A DNA stretch of 64,000 nucleotides from assembly GCF_030363035.1 (NCBI RefSeq), contig NZ_JAUCMN010000012.1, positions 1-64,000 on the forward strand, read 5' to 3'. The notes under the pieces are model-generated. The model worked only from the letters and a program-made list of their open reading frames with translations. It searched no databases and was not told the DNA's origin. Position 1 is the first letter of the stretch. The number at the start of each line of letters is the position of its first letter. Source of the DNA: Curtobacterium caseinilyticum (GTDB lineage: Bacteria > Actinomycetota > Actinomycetes > Actinomycetales > Microbacteriaceae). Positions 17,065 through 25,208 of the stretch are shown in pieces. The translations under genes and the position numbers were made by a program.

Positions 17065-17774
17065 CGATCGTGCTCGCGGACGACCAGGACCTGGTCCGCG
17101 CGGGCTTCCGCGTCATCCTCGAGTCCGAGCCCGGCTTCCGCGTGGTCGGCGAGGCCCCTGACGGCGCAGCAGCGGTCGACGCGGTGGTCGCGACGAGACC
17201 GGACGTCGTCTGCCTCGACGTCCAGATGCCCGGTGTCGACGGACTCGAAGCAGCACGGCGGATCGCGGCACTGCCGGACCCGCCGGCCGTCCTGGTCCTC
17301 ACCACCTTCGACGACGACGACGCGCTGTTCCAGGCACTCGAGGCCGGTGCGAGCGGGTTCCTGCTCAAGAACGCCTCCCCCGAACGGCTGATCGACGCGG
17401 TCCGGACCGTCGCCGCCGGGGACGCCCTGCTCGCCCCGGACGTGACCCGTCGGGTGATCAGCCGCGCGACCGCCCCGCACGGCCCCACCTGCCCGGGCCA
17501 CGGCGCCGACGAGGTCGGCTCGGACGGAACGAGCCCCGACGACGCCGGCGCCGGCGCCGCAGCGATCGCCGACGTCGGCCTGACCGAGCGCGAGACCGAG
17601 GTGCTCCGCCTGCTCGCGCGGGGCCGCAGCAACGCCGAGATCGCCCGCGACCTCTTCGTCGGCGAGGCGACGGTGAAGACGCACGTGTCGAACGTCCTGC
17701 AGAAGACCGGCGTGCGCGACCGGATCCAGGCGGTCGTCTGGGCCTTCGAGCACGGCGTCGCCGCCGGGGGCTGA
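17046..17774 (+). CDS. LuxR-type response regulator
   Basis: The 242-residue regulator has a receiver domain (1-125) with phosphoacceptor Asp58 in CLDVQMPG, acidic pocket ADDQD at 11-15 and a Lys in LLKNASPER. A linker of about 35 residues, longer than usual and Gly/Asp-rich, leads to a LuxR/NarL helix-turn-helix (about 178-238: LTERETEVLRLLARGRSN and ATVKTHVSNVLQK). It overlaps the histidine kinase gene by 19 bases. Its likely regulon includes the ABC exporter 250 bases downstream. Confidence 0.9.
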   Translation: MAADDLTIVLADDQDLVRAGFRVILESEPGFRVVGEAPDGAAAVDAVVATRPDVVCLDVQMPGVDGLEAARRIAALPDPPAVLVLTTFDDDDALFQALEAGASGFLLKNASPERLIDAVRTVAAGDALLAPDVTRRVISRATAPHGPTCPGHGADEVGSDGTSPDDAGAGAAAIADVGLTERETEVLRLLARGRSNAEIARDLFVGEATVKTHVSNVLQKTGVRDRIQAVVWAFEHGVAAGG

Positions 17775-18024
17775 CCAGCCCGGGCACCGCCGAGACCCCT
17801 GTGCCGCGGCACGAGCACGCGCGCCGCCGGGACACGCGCGCCGCCGAGCAGGTGCGCCGCGGCGCACGCACGCCGCCGCCCCACGCACGCCGGTGCACGC
17901 GGGCTCCCCCGCGCGGTGGAGACGACCACCTGCCAGGTCCCGCCTTCCGCCGGAGGTGGGCCGTGCCTCCCGGCCCGTAGCGTCGAGACGTCGGCGAGGA
18001 CCGCCGACGGAAGGGGAACGGACG
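17775..18024. other. Intergenic region before the ABC exporter
   Basis: This 250-base region has no gene. The first half repeats CGCGCGCCGCCG-like runs and contains a 16-base palindrome GTGCGCCGCGGCGCAC (17852-17867) that may terminate the two-component operon. The second half (about 17920-18000) has GCGGTGGAGACGACCACCTG, with GGTGG/CCACC arms, and should hold the exporter promoter. Confidence 0.45.
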
Positions 18025-18906
18025 ATGCTCACCATCGAAGGCGTGACGAAGCACTTCGGCGACCGCCGGGTGCTCGACGACGTGGGGTTCACGGTCGGCA
18101 GCGGGCGACTCACGGGGTTCGTCGGCGGCAACGGCGCCGGCAAGACGACCACCATGCGGATCCTCCCCGGCGTGCTGCAGGCCGATGCCGGGCGCGTGTC
18201 GATCGACGACACCGAGGTCGGGCCGGCCGACCGGCGCCGCTTCGGGTACATGCCCGAGGAGCGCGGACTCTACCCGAAGATGCCCGTCGCCGAGCAGGTC
18301 ACCTACCTCGCCCGCCTGCACGGCGTCGACAAGCGGACCGCAGGGCAGCGCACCGCCGCCCTGCTCGAACGACTCGACCTGGCGCAGCACGCCGACGACG
18401 CCGTCGAGAAGCTGTCGCTCGGCAACCAGCAGCGCGTGCAGGTCGCCGCAGCGCTCGTCCACGACCCCGAGGTCCTGGTGCTCGACGAGCCGTTCTCGGG
18501 CCTCGACCCGATGGCCGTCGACGTCGTGCTCGGGGTCCTCCGCGAACACGCCGCGAAGGGTGTCCCGGTCCTGTTCTCGAGCCACCAGCTCGACGTCGTC
18601 GAACGCCTCTGCGACGACGTGGTCGTGATCGCCGACGGCACCATCCGGGCCGCCGGGCCGCAGGAGGAACTGCGACGGAGCGCCGGTCGGGCCGCGTGGG
18701 AGCTGCTGGTCGACGGTGACGTGGCCTGGCTCCGTGACGAGCCCGGCGTGGCCGTCCGCGAGTTCGACGGGGGCTACGCCGTGTTCGAGGCCGACGACGT
18801 CACCGCGCAGCGCGTCCTGCAGCGCGCCGTCCAGCACGGCACCGTGGGGTCCTTCGCGCCCCGCGTGCCCCGGCTCAGCGAGGTCTTCCGGGAGGTCGTC
18901 CGATGA
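18025..18906 (+). CDS. ABC transporter ATP-binding protein (NatA-like)
   Basis: A 293-residue ATPase: Walker A GGNGAGKT at 34-41, signature LSLGNQQRVQ near 132 and Walker B VLVLDEPFSGLDP near 155, then SSHQLD with the switch His. Residues about 215-293 form a C-terminal extension of the DUF4162 type found in sodium or drug exporters. It starts at ATG behind AAGGGGAA. Its stop overlaps the permease gene by 4 bases, so the two form one exporter, probably controlled by the two-component system upstream. Confidence 0.88.
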   Translation: MLTIEGVTKHFGDRRVLDDVGFTVGSGRLTGFVGGNGAGKTTTMRILPGVLQADAGRVSIDDTEVGPADRRRFGYMPEERGLYPKMPVAEQVTYLARLHGVDKRTAGQRTAALLERLDLAQHADDAVEKLSLGNQQRVQVAAALVHDPEVLVLDEPFSGLDPMAVDVVLGVLREHAAKGVPVLFSSHQLDVVERLCDDVVVIADGTIRAAGPQEELRRSAGRAAWELLVDGDVAWLRDEPGVAVREFDGGYAVFEADDVTAQRVLQRAVQHGTVGSFAPRVPRLSEVFREVVR

Positions 18907-19979
18907 CCAGCCACTTCGTCGACGCCGTCCGGCTCGTCACCGTCCGCGAGATCCAGGCACGCGTCCGCAGCAAGGCCTTCATCATCTCGGCCGCGATCCT
19001 GGTGCTGGCCGTCGTGGCCTCCGTCGTCATCGCGGGCATCGTCGGCAAGGCCACCGCGGACGACACCACGCCCGTCGCGGTCGTCGACGGCGTCTCGTTG
19101 CAGTCCGCCCAGGGGTTGGACGTGACACCGACGGAGACCGTCGCGCAGGCCGAGCGCCTGGTGCGCAACGGCGACGTCGACGCCGCGATCGTGCCGTCCG
19201 ACGACACCCTCGGCTTCGCGGTCGTCGGGCTCGAGGACGCCCCGACCGACGTCGTCGACGCCCTCAGCGTCTCCCCGGAGGTGGAGCTCCTGCGGCCCGG
19301 CACCCTGTCGGCCGGCCTGGTGTCCGCGATCGGCATCCTGTTCGGTGTCGTGTTCTTCACCTCGGCGGTCACGTTCGGCTCGTCGATCGCGCAGAGCGTG
19401 GTCGAGGAGAAGTCCACCCGCGTGGTCGAGATCCTGATGGCGGCGATCCCGGCCCGGGCGCTGCTCGCGGGCAAGGTGCTCGGCAGCAGCATCATGGCGT
19501 TCGCACAGATCATCGCGATCGCGATCGCCGGCGCCGTGGCACTGGCCGTGACCGGGCAGACGAACTTCTTCTCGATGCTCGGGCCGAGCGTGCTCTGGTT
19601 CGTCGGTTTCTTCGCCGTGGGGTTCGTGCTCATCGCCGCGCTGTTCGCCGCGTCGGCCGTGCTCGTCTCCCGCCAGGAGGACGTCGGCAGCGTCACGATG
19701 CCCGTGATGCTCCTCGTGATGATCCCGTACGTCCTGATCGTCTCGGCGGCGGACAACGAGACGATCGTGGGGATCATGTCCTACGTGCCGTTCAGCGCAC
19801 CGATCGGCATGCCGATGCGGATCTTCCTCGGGACCGCCGAGTGGTGGGAGCCGATCCTGTCGCTGCTGATCGTCGCCGCATCGGTGGTCGTCGTGGTCGC
19901 GGTGGGCGCGCGGATCTACGAGAACGCGCTGCTCCGGACCGGCGGTCGCGTGAAGCTGACGGAGGCGCTGCGCGGCTGA
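18903..19979 (+). CDS. ABC-2 type permease (NatB-like)
   Basis: The 358-residue permease has an N-terminal membrane helix (about 20-45), an outer domain of about 100 residues, then five or six helices from about 140 to 345, the layout of NatB-type ABC-2 permeases. It contains VVEEKSTRVVEILMAAIP, a highly typical loop of that family. It is coupled to the ATPase by a 4-base overlap. The pair would export sodium ions, a drug or a peptide; the substrate cannot be read from sequence. Confidence 0.88.
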   Translation: MTSHFVDAVRLVTVREIQARVRSKAFIISAAILVLAVVASVVIAGIVGKATADDTTPVAVVDGVSLQSAQGLDVTPTETVAQAERLVRNGDVDAAIVPSDDTLGFAVVGLEDAPTDVVDALSVSPEVELLRPGTLSAGLVSAIGILFGVVFFTSAVTFGSSIAQSVVEEKSTRVVEILMAAIPARALLAGKVLGSSIMAFAQIIAIAIAGAVALAVTGQTNFFSMLGPSVLWFVGFFAVGFVLIAALFAASAVLVSRQEDVGSVTMPVMLLVMIPYVLIVSAADNETIVGIMSYVPFSAPIGMPMRIFLGTAEWWEPILSLLIVAASVVVVVAVGARIYENALLRTGGRVKLTEALRG

Positions 19980-19990
19980 CGCCGCAGCCG

Positions 19991-20050
19991 GCAGACCGCC
20001 GGACGGCAGACCGCCGGACGGCAGACCGCCGGACGGCAGACCGCCGGACG
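19991..20050. repeat. 15-bp perfect tandem repeat, four copies
   Basis: The unit GCAGACCGCCGGACG is repeated four times without change (19991-20005, 20006-20020, 20021-20035, 20036-20050), beginning 12 bases after the permease stop. A further partial CGCAGCCG start precedes it. Copy number may vary between strains. Confidence 0.9.
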
Positions 20051-20111
20051 GGCGCGCACCGCTCAGCGGCGACGCGGAGCGTTGCGCGGGGCGCGCCGAC
20101 CGAGCCTGCGA

Positions 20112-20144
20112 GGGAGGACGGTGCCGACTGGCACCGTGCCTCCC
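20112..20144. repeat. GGACGGGAGGC palindrome family, copy 3 (decayed left arm)
   Basis: ACGGTGCC (20118-20125) and GGCACCGT (20130-20137) pair around GACT, flanked by GGGAGG on the left and CCTCCCGTCCG on the right. The left arm seems to have lost a base relative to the family pattern. It lies between convergent genes. Confidence 0.65.
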
Positions 20145-20179
20145 GTCCGTCGTGGGGTCGCCTCGGGCGTGGGGCGCAC

Positions 20180-20240
20180 GTCGGTGGAGCAGGAATCGTC
20201 GGGTCGCCTCGTCCCACCCGACGATTCCTGCTCCACCGAC
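20180..20240. terminator. Long perfect hairpin between convergent genes
   Basis: Two perfect 25-base arms (20180-20204 and 20216-20240) flank an 11-base loop. The stem sequence is unrelated to the palindrome family next to it. Placed between the ABC permease (plus) and the YeiH gene (minus), it should terminate both transcripts. Confidence 0.75.
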
Positions 20241-20294
20241 GGCGGTGCGGAACGGGCGGCGGCGCGGACCGAGCGGCGGCGCGGGCGCGGACCG

Positions 20295-21371
20295 TCAGAG
20301 CTGGCCGAAGGCCGCCTGCACCCCGAGGCTCGTCGCCGCGACGAGCACCCACAGCGCGATGCCGAGCAGCATCGGGCGGAACCCCGCACGGCGCAACGCC
20401 GCGAAGTCGGTGGAGACTCCGACCGCGGCCAGCGCCACGGTGATGAGGAACGTCGCCGCCGCGGAGAACCCCGGCGCTGCGGCGGCAGGCAGGACCCCGG
20501 TGGTCCGGAGCAGCACCACGACGAGGAAGCCGACCAGGAACCACGGGACCAACCGGAGCACGCGGACGCCCCCGGCGCGGCGCGGCCCGTCGGCGGGGTC
20601 CGGCTGCGCGCGGGCGGTGCGCCGTGCCTCCAGACCGGCCAGCCCGACGACGATCGGGATGATCATCAGCGTCCGCACGAGCTTCACGACGACCGCGGTG
20701 TCGGTCGCCTGGCGGCCGTAGATCGTCGCGGTCGCGACCACCGACGAGGTGTCGTTCACGGCGGTGCCGGCGAAGACGCCGAACGCGTGCTGCGACAGGC
20801 CGAGCGCATGGCCGACGAGCGGGAAGACGAAGACGGCCGCGATGTTGCAGAGGAAGATCGTCGACAGGGCGTACGCGACCTCGGCGCTGGCAGCACCGAC
20901 CACGGGGGTGACGGCGGCGATCGCCGAGGCGCCGCAGATGCCGGTCCCGACGCCGATCAGCGTGCGGAGCGTGCTCGACACCCGCAGCAGTCGGCCGATC
21001 CCCCACGCCGCGACCAGGCAGACGACGAGGGTGGTGACCATCACGGGGAGGGTCTCGCCGCCGATGCGCAGGACCTCGGCGATCGACAGCTGTGCTCCGA
21101 GCAGCACGACGGCCGCCTGCAGGACCCGGCTCGAGGCGAACTTCACGCCCGGCTGGAGCCCACCGAGGTCGGCCGTCCCGTGGTCCTGCTGCCGACGACG
21201 CCGCACGAGCCACCCGACGAGCGCGCCGAGCACCACAGCCGGCACCGGGCCGCCGAGCACCGGGACCGCCCGTCCGATCAGGGTCGCGGCGACGCCGATC
21301 ACGACGGCGAGGGCGACGCCGGGCAGGGCAGCGGTGATCGCCGGGCGGGACAGGGGCATGCGGACCAGCAT
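20295..21371 (-). CDS. YeiH-family (UPF0324) membrane transporter
   Basis: A 358-residue protein with about ten hydrophobic segments. The motif GVGTGICGASAIAAVTPVV and GTAVNDTSSVVA are hallmarks of the YeiH/PSE family, proposed sulfate or sulfonate-related exporters. A cytoplasmic basic loop RRRRQQDHG lies between segments 2 and 3. The start is drawn at ATG 21371; ATG 21359 is an alternative and neither has a strong ribosome site. It faces the ABC permease gene tail to tail. Confidence 0.82.
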   Translation of the reverse strand: MLVRMPLSRPAITAALPGVALAVVIGVAATLIGRAVPVLGGPVPAVVLGALVGWLVRRRRQQDHGTADLGGLQPGVKFASSRVLQAAVVLLGAQLSIAEVLRIGGETLPVMVTTLVVCLVAAWGIGRLLRVSSTLRTLIGVGTGICGASAIAAVTPVVGAASAEVAYALSTIFLCNIAAVFVFPLVGHALGLSQHAFGVFAGTAVNDTSSVVATATIYGRQATDTAVVVKLVRTLMIIPIVVGLAGLEARRTARAQPDPADGPRRAGGVRVLRLVPWFLVGFLVVVLLRTTGVLPAAAAPGFSAAATFLITVALAAVGVSTDFAALRRAGFRPMLLGIALWVLVAATSLGVQAAFGQL

Positions 21372-21551
21372 CCCACCGGCGCGGGTGGTCAGGAGCCCGC
21401 GCTGCCCGGACGTTCGTCCCCCGACCGCGTCCTCGCCTGGAAGCGCCCCTCGCTTCGGCGTACCATCCAGGCGGAAGCAAGGGCGGTTCCGAACACCTCC
21501 CGAGCGCCGACCTCACGGGCCGGTCGAGTCAGACACAGATCAGAGCACGCC

Positions 21552-21893
21552 GTGACCGAACACCTCATCGAGTACGTCGCCCGCGACCGGACGGGCATCA
21601 CCGCCGTCGTCACCACGACCGGCGTCGTCGACGTCGACACCGTCATCGACCACATCCACGCGGGGCACGCCGGCTACTACGTCGCCGCCGACTCGTGGAA
21701 GCGCACGCCGGTCAGGAGCATGTCGTTCATCGGCGGCTCGTACCTCTTCGCCAACTGGGACGGCACGAAGCGGAACATGCTGCACGACCTGGCGTTCCGG
21801 ATGCCGTCGCGCGCCGTGCAGGTGGTCGACCGGCAGCCCCGCCAGGGGCGACTGGGCCGCGCCCTGCGCGCCCTGTTCACGCGGCCGATCTGA
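21552..21893 (+). CDS. Small DUF3892-like protein
   Basis: The 113-residue protein starts at GTG. Its order of short beta strands (YVARDRTGITAVVTTTGVVD, then VIDHIHAGHAGYYV) and the end FRMPSRAVQVVDRQ recall the small DUF3892 family of unknown function, though the likeness is weak. The C-terminus is basic (QPRQGRLGRALRALF). The long open frame extending upstream of the GTG has no good start and runs against the YeiH gene, so I exclude it. The gene stands alone and ends before a perfect 50-bp palindrome. Confidence 0.6.
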   Translation: MTEHLIEYVARDRTGITAVVTTTGVVDVDTVIDHIHAGHAGYYVAADSWKRTPVRSMSFIGGSYLFANWDGTKRNMLHDLAFRMPSRAVQVVDRQPRQGRLGRALRALFTRPI

Positions 21894-21933
21894 ACCCGCC
21901 GGCTCGGGACGGGTGCATCCGTGACGCACCACG

Positions 21934-21983
21934 CGACGGACGGGAGGCCCGGTGCCAGCTGGCACCGGGCCTCCCGTCCGTCG
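21934..21983. repeat. GGACGGGAGGC palindrome family, copy 4 (perfect)
   Basis: A perfect 50-base palindrome: 25-base arms 21934-21958 and 21959-21983, with GGTGCCAGCTGGCACC at the centre. It is the only structure between a plus-strand gene (stop 21893) and a minus-strand gene (stop 22000), so it is well placed as a two-way terminator. Confidence 0.9.
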
Positions 21984-21999
21984 TCGGTCGGTGGTGTCC

Positions 22000-22857
22000 T
22001 CAGACGTCGCGCTTCTTGACCATCGCCAGGGCGATCACGCCCACGGCGACGACCCACGCAGCCAGGACGCCGAAGCCGGCCCACCCGTCCAGGACGACGC
22101 CCTCGGTCTGCGCGGTGCCGGAGGACTCGTACGTGTAGAGCTGGCCGCCGGCCTGGTCGGGCAGGAAGCGCGACACGTCGAGCAGCCACTGCTGGTCCAC
22201 CAGGCTGGCGACGAGCTGCAGGACGATCGGCAGCACGAGCAGCACGCCGAGCGCGATCGCGATGCCGCCGGCGCTGGAGCGCACGAGCAGCCCGATGCCG
22301 AAGGCGAGCAGCGCGATGAGCGTCACGAAGAGCGACGACCCGAGGATCGGCATGAAGACCGAGGGGTCGGCGAGGTCGGCGTGCACGCCCTTGTCCGCCT
22401 GGAACACCGACACGAGCACGACGCCGATCCACGTGGCGACCGCGCTGACGAGGAACGTGGCGACAGCGAGCACGACGGCCTTGGCCAGGACCGCCCCGGT
22501 GCGGCGCGGGTCGGCGGTGAAGGTGGACCGGATCTGACCGGTGCCGTACTCGCCGGTGATGATGAGCACGCCGAGCACGGCGGCCACCAGCACGGTGAAG
22601 CCGACCGACGAGGTGCTGAGCAGGACGATCTGCCGGTTCGCGACCTCCTGCGTCACCTCCGCGCCCTCGGGCAACCCCATCACCGGCGCGTTGAGGCCGA
22701 TCAGGGCGGCGAGACCGACCGTCAGCGCGACGATGATGGCGTAGCACCACCACGTCGAGCGGATGCTGCGGAACTTGATCCACTCGCTGCGGACGAGCCG
22801 GCCGGCGCCGAGTCCGACGCGACCGGGCACGGCGGCGGTGGTCGTCGCGTGGCTCAT
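22000..22857 (-). CDS. ABC-2 type permease
   Basis: The 285-residue protein has six membrane segments (about 42-62, 90-115, 135-165, 180-205, 215-235, 258-278), with an initial SEWIKFRSIRSTWW stretch typical of ABC-2 permeases of the bacitracin/antibiotic export kind. Its ATG overlaps the stop of the ATPase gene (ATGA), so both form one exporter. Substrate unknown; a drug or peptide is likely. Confidence 0.87.
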   Translation of the reverse strand: MSHATTTAAVPGRVGLGAGRLVRSEWIKFRSIRSTWWCYAIIVALTVGLAALIGLNAPVMGLPEGAEVTQEVANRQIVLLSTSSVGFTVLVAAVLGVLIITGEYGTGQIRSTFTADPRRTGAVLAKAVVLAVATFLVSAVATWIGVVLVSVFQADKGVHADLADPSVFMPILGSSLFVTLIALLAFGIGLLVRSSAGGIAIALGVLLVLPIVLQLVASLVDQQWLLDVSRFLPDQAGGQLYTYESSGTAQTEGVVLDGWAGFGVLAAWVVAVGVIALAMVKKRDV

Positions 22858-23783
22858 CGGGTGACCTCCGCCTGGTACTCGACCTCGTCCTTCGTGAGGG
22901 CCATGTACGCCTCCTCGAGGCTCGCACCCATCGGGGTGAGTTCGTGGAGCACGGCGCCGGTCTGCGCCGCGATCGTGCCGATGTGCTGCGCGTCGGGGCC
23001 GACGACCACGAAGGCGCCGTCCTCGCGCGGGGTGACCGAGGACGCGGCCGAGCCGACCGCGCCGAACAGCTGGTCCGGGTGCGGGGTGCGGACGAGGGTG
23101 CGTGCTCCGCCGCCCTGACCACTGCCCGCGACGAACTCGGCGATCGGGGCGTCGGCGAGCACCTTGCCACGGCCGAGCACGACGACGCGGTCAGCGGTCT
23201 GCGCCATCTCGCTCATCAGGTGGCTGGACAGGAACACCGTGCGCCCCTCGGACGCCAGGTGCCGGGCGAGCTGACGCACCCACACGACGCCGTCCGGGTC
23301 GAGGCCGTTCACCGGCTCGTCGAGGATCAGCGTCCTCGGGTCGCCGAGCAGCGCTGCTGCGATGCCGAGTCGCTGTCCCATGCCGAGCGAGAACCCGCCG
23401 ACGCGCTTCTTCGCGACCGACTCGAGCCCGGTGAGCTCGATGACGGTGTGCACCCGCGACTTCGGGATGCCGTGCGTCGCGGCGAGCGACAGCAGGTGGT
23501 TGTACGCGCTGCGCCCCGAGTGGACGGCCTTCGCCTCGAGCAGGGCTCCGACCTGGTGGAGCGGGTCACGGAACGAGCGGTACTCCTGCCCGTTCACCCG
23601 GACGCTCCCGGACGAGGGCCTGTCGAGGCCCATGATCATCCGCATCGTCGTGGACTTCCCGGCACCGTTCGGCCCGAGGAAGCCGGTCACGACGCCCGGC
23701 CGGACGACGAAGGAGACGTCGTCCACGGCGGTCTTGGCGCCGTAGCGCTTGGACAGATGCTCGATCTCGATCACGGCGTCCAC
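22854..23783 (-). CDS. ABC transporter ATP-binding protein
   Basis: A 309-residue ATPase: Walker A GPNGAGKST, signature FSLGMGQRLG, Walker B LILDEPVNGLDPDG and switch SSHLMSE. The C-terminal 80 residues form the usual extra domain of drug-export ATPases. I set the start at GTG 23783 (VDAVIEIEHLSKRYG); GTG 23774 is an alternative and the longer open frame upstream is unlikely. It is followed by its permease with a 4-base overlap. The region upstream shares GCGGTGGAGAC with the upstream region of the other ABC exporter at 18025. Confidence 0.87.
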   Translation of the reverse strand: MDAVIEIEHLSKRYGAKTAVDDVSFVVRPGVVTGFLGPNGAGKSTTMRMIMGLDRPSSGSVRVNGQEYRSFRDPLHQVGALLEAKAVHSGRSAYNHLLSLAATHGIPKSRVHTVIELTGLESVAKKRVGGFSLGMGQRLGIAAALLGDPRTLILDEPVNGLDPDGVVWVRQLARHLASEGRTVFLSSHLMSEMAQTADRVVVLGRGKVLADAPIAEFVAGSGQGGGARTLVRTPHPDQLFGAVGSAASSVTPREDGAFVVVGPDAQHIGTIAAQTGAVLHELTPMGASLEEAYMALTKDEVEYQAEVTR

Positions 23784-24000
23784 GCTACGGCGGTGGTCCC
23801 GCCCGGCGCGTCCCCCCTGCGGTGGAGACCGGGAGTCATCCCTGGGGAGGACGCCGCATTGCGCAACAAGCTGGACAACTTCCTCCACATCGGAGCAAAC
23901 CGGCTGAGCGGCTGCTACGAAGGACCTGAGAGACGGCGCCACCACCACCGCGCGGTGGCACGGGAACGTCGTCACGCAACACATTCGGAAGGACTGCACC

Positions 24001-24459
24001 ATGACCAGCAACGCAGCTACACGCACCACCGGTTACGGCTCGACGCTGACGCAGAAGGGCGCCCTCCTGTTCGGGGTCGTCTTCCTGATCGTCGGCATCG
24101 CGGGCTTCATCCCGGGCCTCACGATGGACATGGGGACCATGTCGTTCGCCGGCAACAGCTCGATGGCGATGCTCCTCGGCCTCTTCCAGGTCTCGGCGCT
24201 CCACAACATCGTGCACCTGCTCTTCGGCATCGTCGGCCTGCTCGCCGCACGCACCGCCGGTGGGTCCCGCTCCTACCTGCTCATCGGCGGCATCATCTAC
24301 GCCGTCCTGTTCGTCTTCGGCCTGTTCGTCGCGAACATGGCGAACGCTGCGAACTTCGTCCCGCTGAACAGCGCCGACAACGTGCTGCACGCGTTCCTCG
24401 CCGTCGCGATGATCGTGCTCGGACTGCTCCTCCCCCGCGCCGGCCGCGCCACGCGCTGA
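24001..24459 (+). CDS. DUF4383 membrane protein
   Basis: The 152-residue protein has four hydrophobic segments (about 20-38, 57-82, 90-112, 120-143). SALHNIVHLLFGIVGLLAA and DNVLHAFLA fit DUF4383, a family common in actinobacteria with unknown role. It starts at ATG behind GGAAGGA and stands alone, with a GC hairpin about 75 bases beyond its stop. Confidence 0.82.
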   Translation: MTSNAATRTTGYGSTLTQKGALLFGVVFLIVGIAGFIPGLTMDMGTMSFAGNSSMAMLLGLFQVSALHNIVHLLFGIVGLLAARTAGGSRSYLLIGGIIYAVLFVFGLFVANMANAANFVPLNSADNVLHAFLAVAMIVLGLLLPRAGRATR

Positions 24460-24774
24460 CCGTCGCCGACGGGTCGTCCGGTGCTGGACGGCTCGTCACA
24501 CGAGCGGTGACCGATCCGGATCAGGGGTCACCGGACGCCCCCGTCGCAGCAGCGGCGGGGGCGTCGTCGTGTCCGGGCGCGACGCTTCGAGCGACGCGGC
24601 CGGCCGCGGCCGCGCAGGGGTCCGCGGCCGCGCAGGGTCCGCGGCCGCGCGGGGTCGACGCGCATCGGCGTCGGGTTGCGGGAGGACTCCGCCCGACCAG
24701 GAACACCACCGGTCCCCGCGCGGTTGGCTCGACGGGTGGCCGACGGCCGGTCACCGCAGACGAAAGGTGCCCCC
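24460..24774. terminator. Non-coding region with hairpin and short direct repeats
   Basis: No gene is seen in these 315 bases. A hairpin with 9-base arms ACGCCCCCG (24535-24543) and CGGGGGCGT (24556-24564) should terminate the DUF4383 transcript. From 24606 to 24654 the segment GCGGCCGCGCAGGG-TCC is repeated three times, the last copy partial. The promoter and ribosome site (CGAAAGG) of the next gene follow. Confidence 0.55.
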
Positions 24775-25080
24775 GTGACCCAGACGGTCTTCCTCGAGGT
24801 CCAGTTCCGCGACGACGTCGACCAGGACGCCATCGACGCGGCGGTCCGCGAGACCCTCGCCCAGACGGCGGGCTTCCCCGGCAACGAGTCGCTCGAGGTG
24901 CTCGTCGACGACACCGACCAGCGCCGCGCCGTGGTGCTCGAGCGGTGGACGACCGCCGCGGACCACGACGCCTACGTCGCGTGGCGCGCGACCCCCGAGG
25001 GTGCCGCGAACGCCCTCGGCGCGGTGCTCGCCGGACCGCCAGTGACCCGCACCTTCGGTCGGACGCTCGACATCGGCTGA
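24775..25080 (+). CDS. ABM-domain (antibiotic biosynthesis monooxygenase-like) protein
   Basis: The 101-residue protein, starting at GTG behind CGAAAGG, has the dimeric ferredoxin-like pattern of ABM-domain proteins: FLEVQFRDDVDQDAIDAAVR, then SLEVLVDDTDQRRAVVLERW and DHDAYVAWRATPEG. Such proteins are small monooxygenases or quinol-related enzymes; many have no known substrate. It stands alone, with palindrome copy 5 between it and the convergent xylanase gene. Confidence 0.75.
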   Translation: MTQTVFLEVQFRDDVDQDAIDAAVRETLAQTAGFPGNESLEVLVDDTDQRRAVVLERWTTAADHDAYVAWRATPEGAANALGAVLAGPPVTRTFGRTLDIG

Positions 25081-25156
25081 CCGGACGGGCACACCGCTCC
25101 GGCACCACCACCGCGACAGACCCACCGGGGCGAGGTCGCCGCGCGGTGCGACCCGA

Positions 25157-25200
25157 CGGACGGGAGGCGCGTGCGGGACCCGCACCGCGCCTCCCGTCCG
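25157..25200. repeat. GGACGGGAGGC palindrome family, copy 5
   Basis: Perfect 15-base arms CGGACGGGAGGCGCG (25157-25171) and complement (25186-25200), with an inner TGCGGG/CCCGCA stem. It separates two convergent genes (stops at 25080 and 25209). Confidence 0.85.
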
Positions 25201-25208
25201 CCACCCGG

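Noticed and set aside
19991..20050. Possible small CRISPR array
   Set aside because: Units are contiguous 15-mers without spacers and no cas genes are near; it is a simple tandem repeat.
20180..20240. Possible insertion-sequence ends or att site
   Set aside because: The perfect arms are only 11 bases apart with no transposase or integrase; a terminator is simpler.
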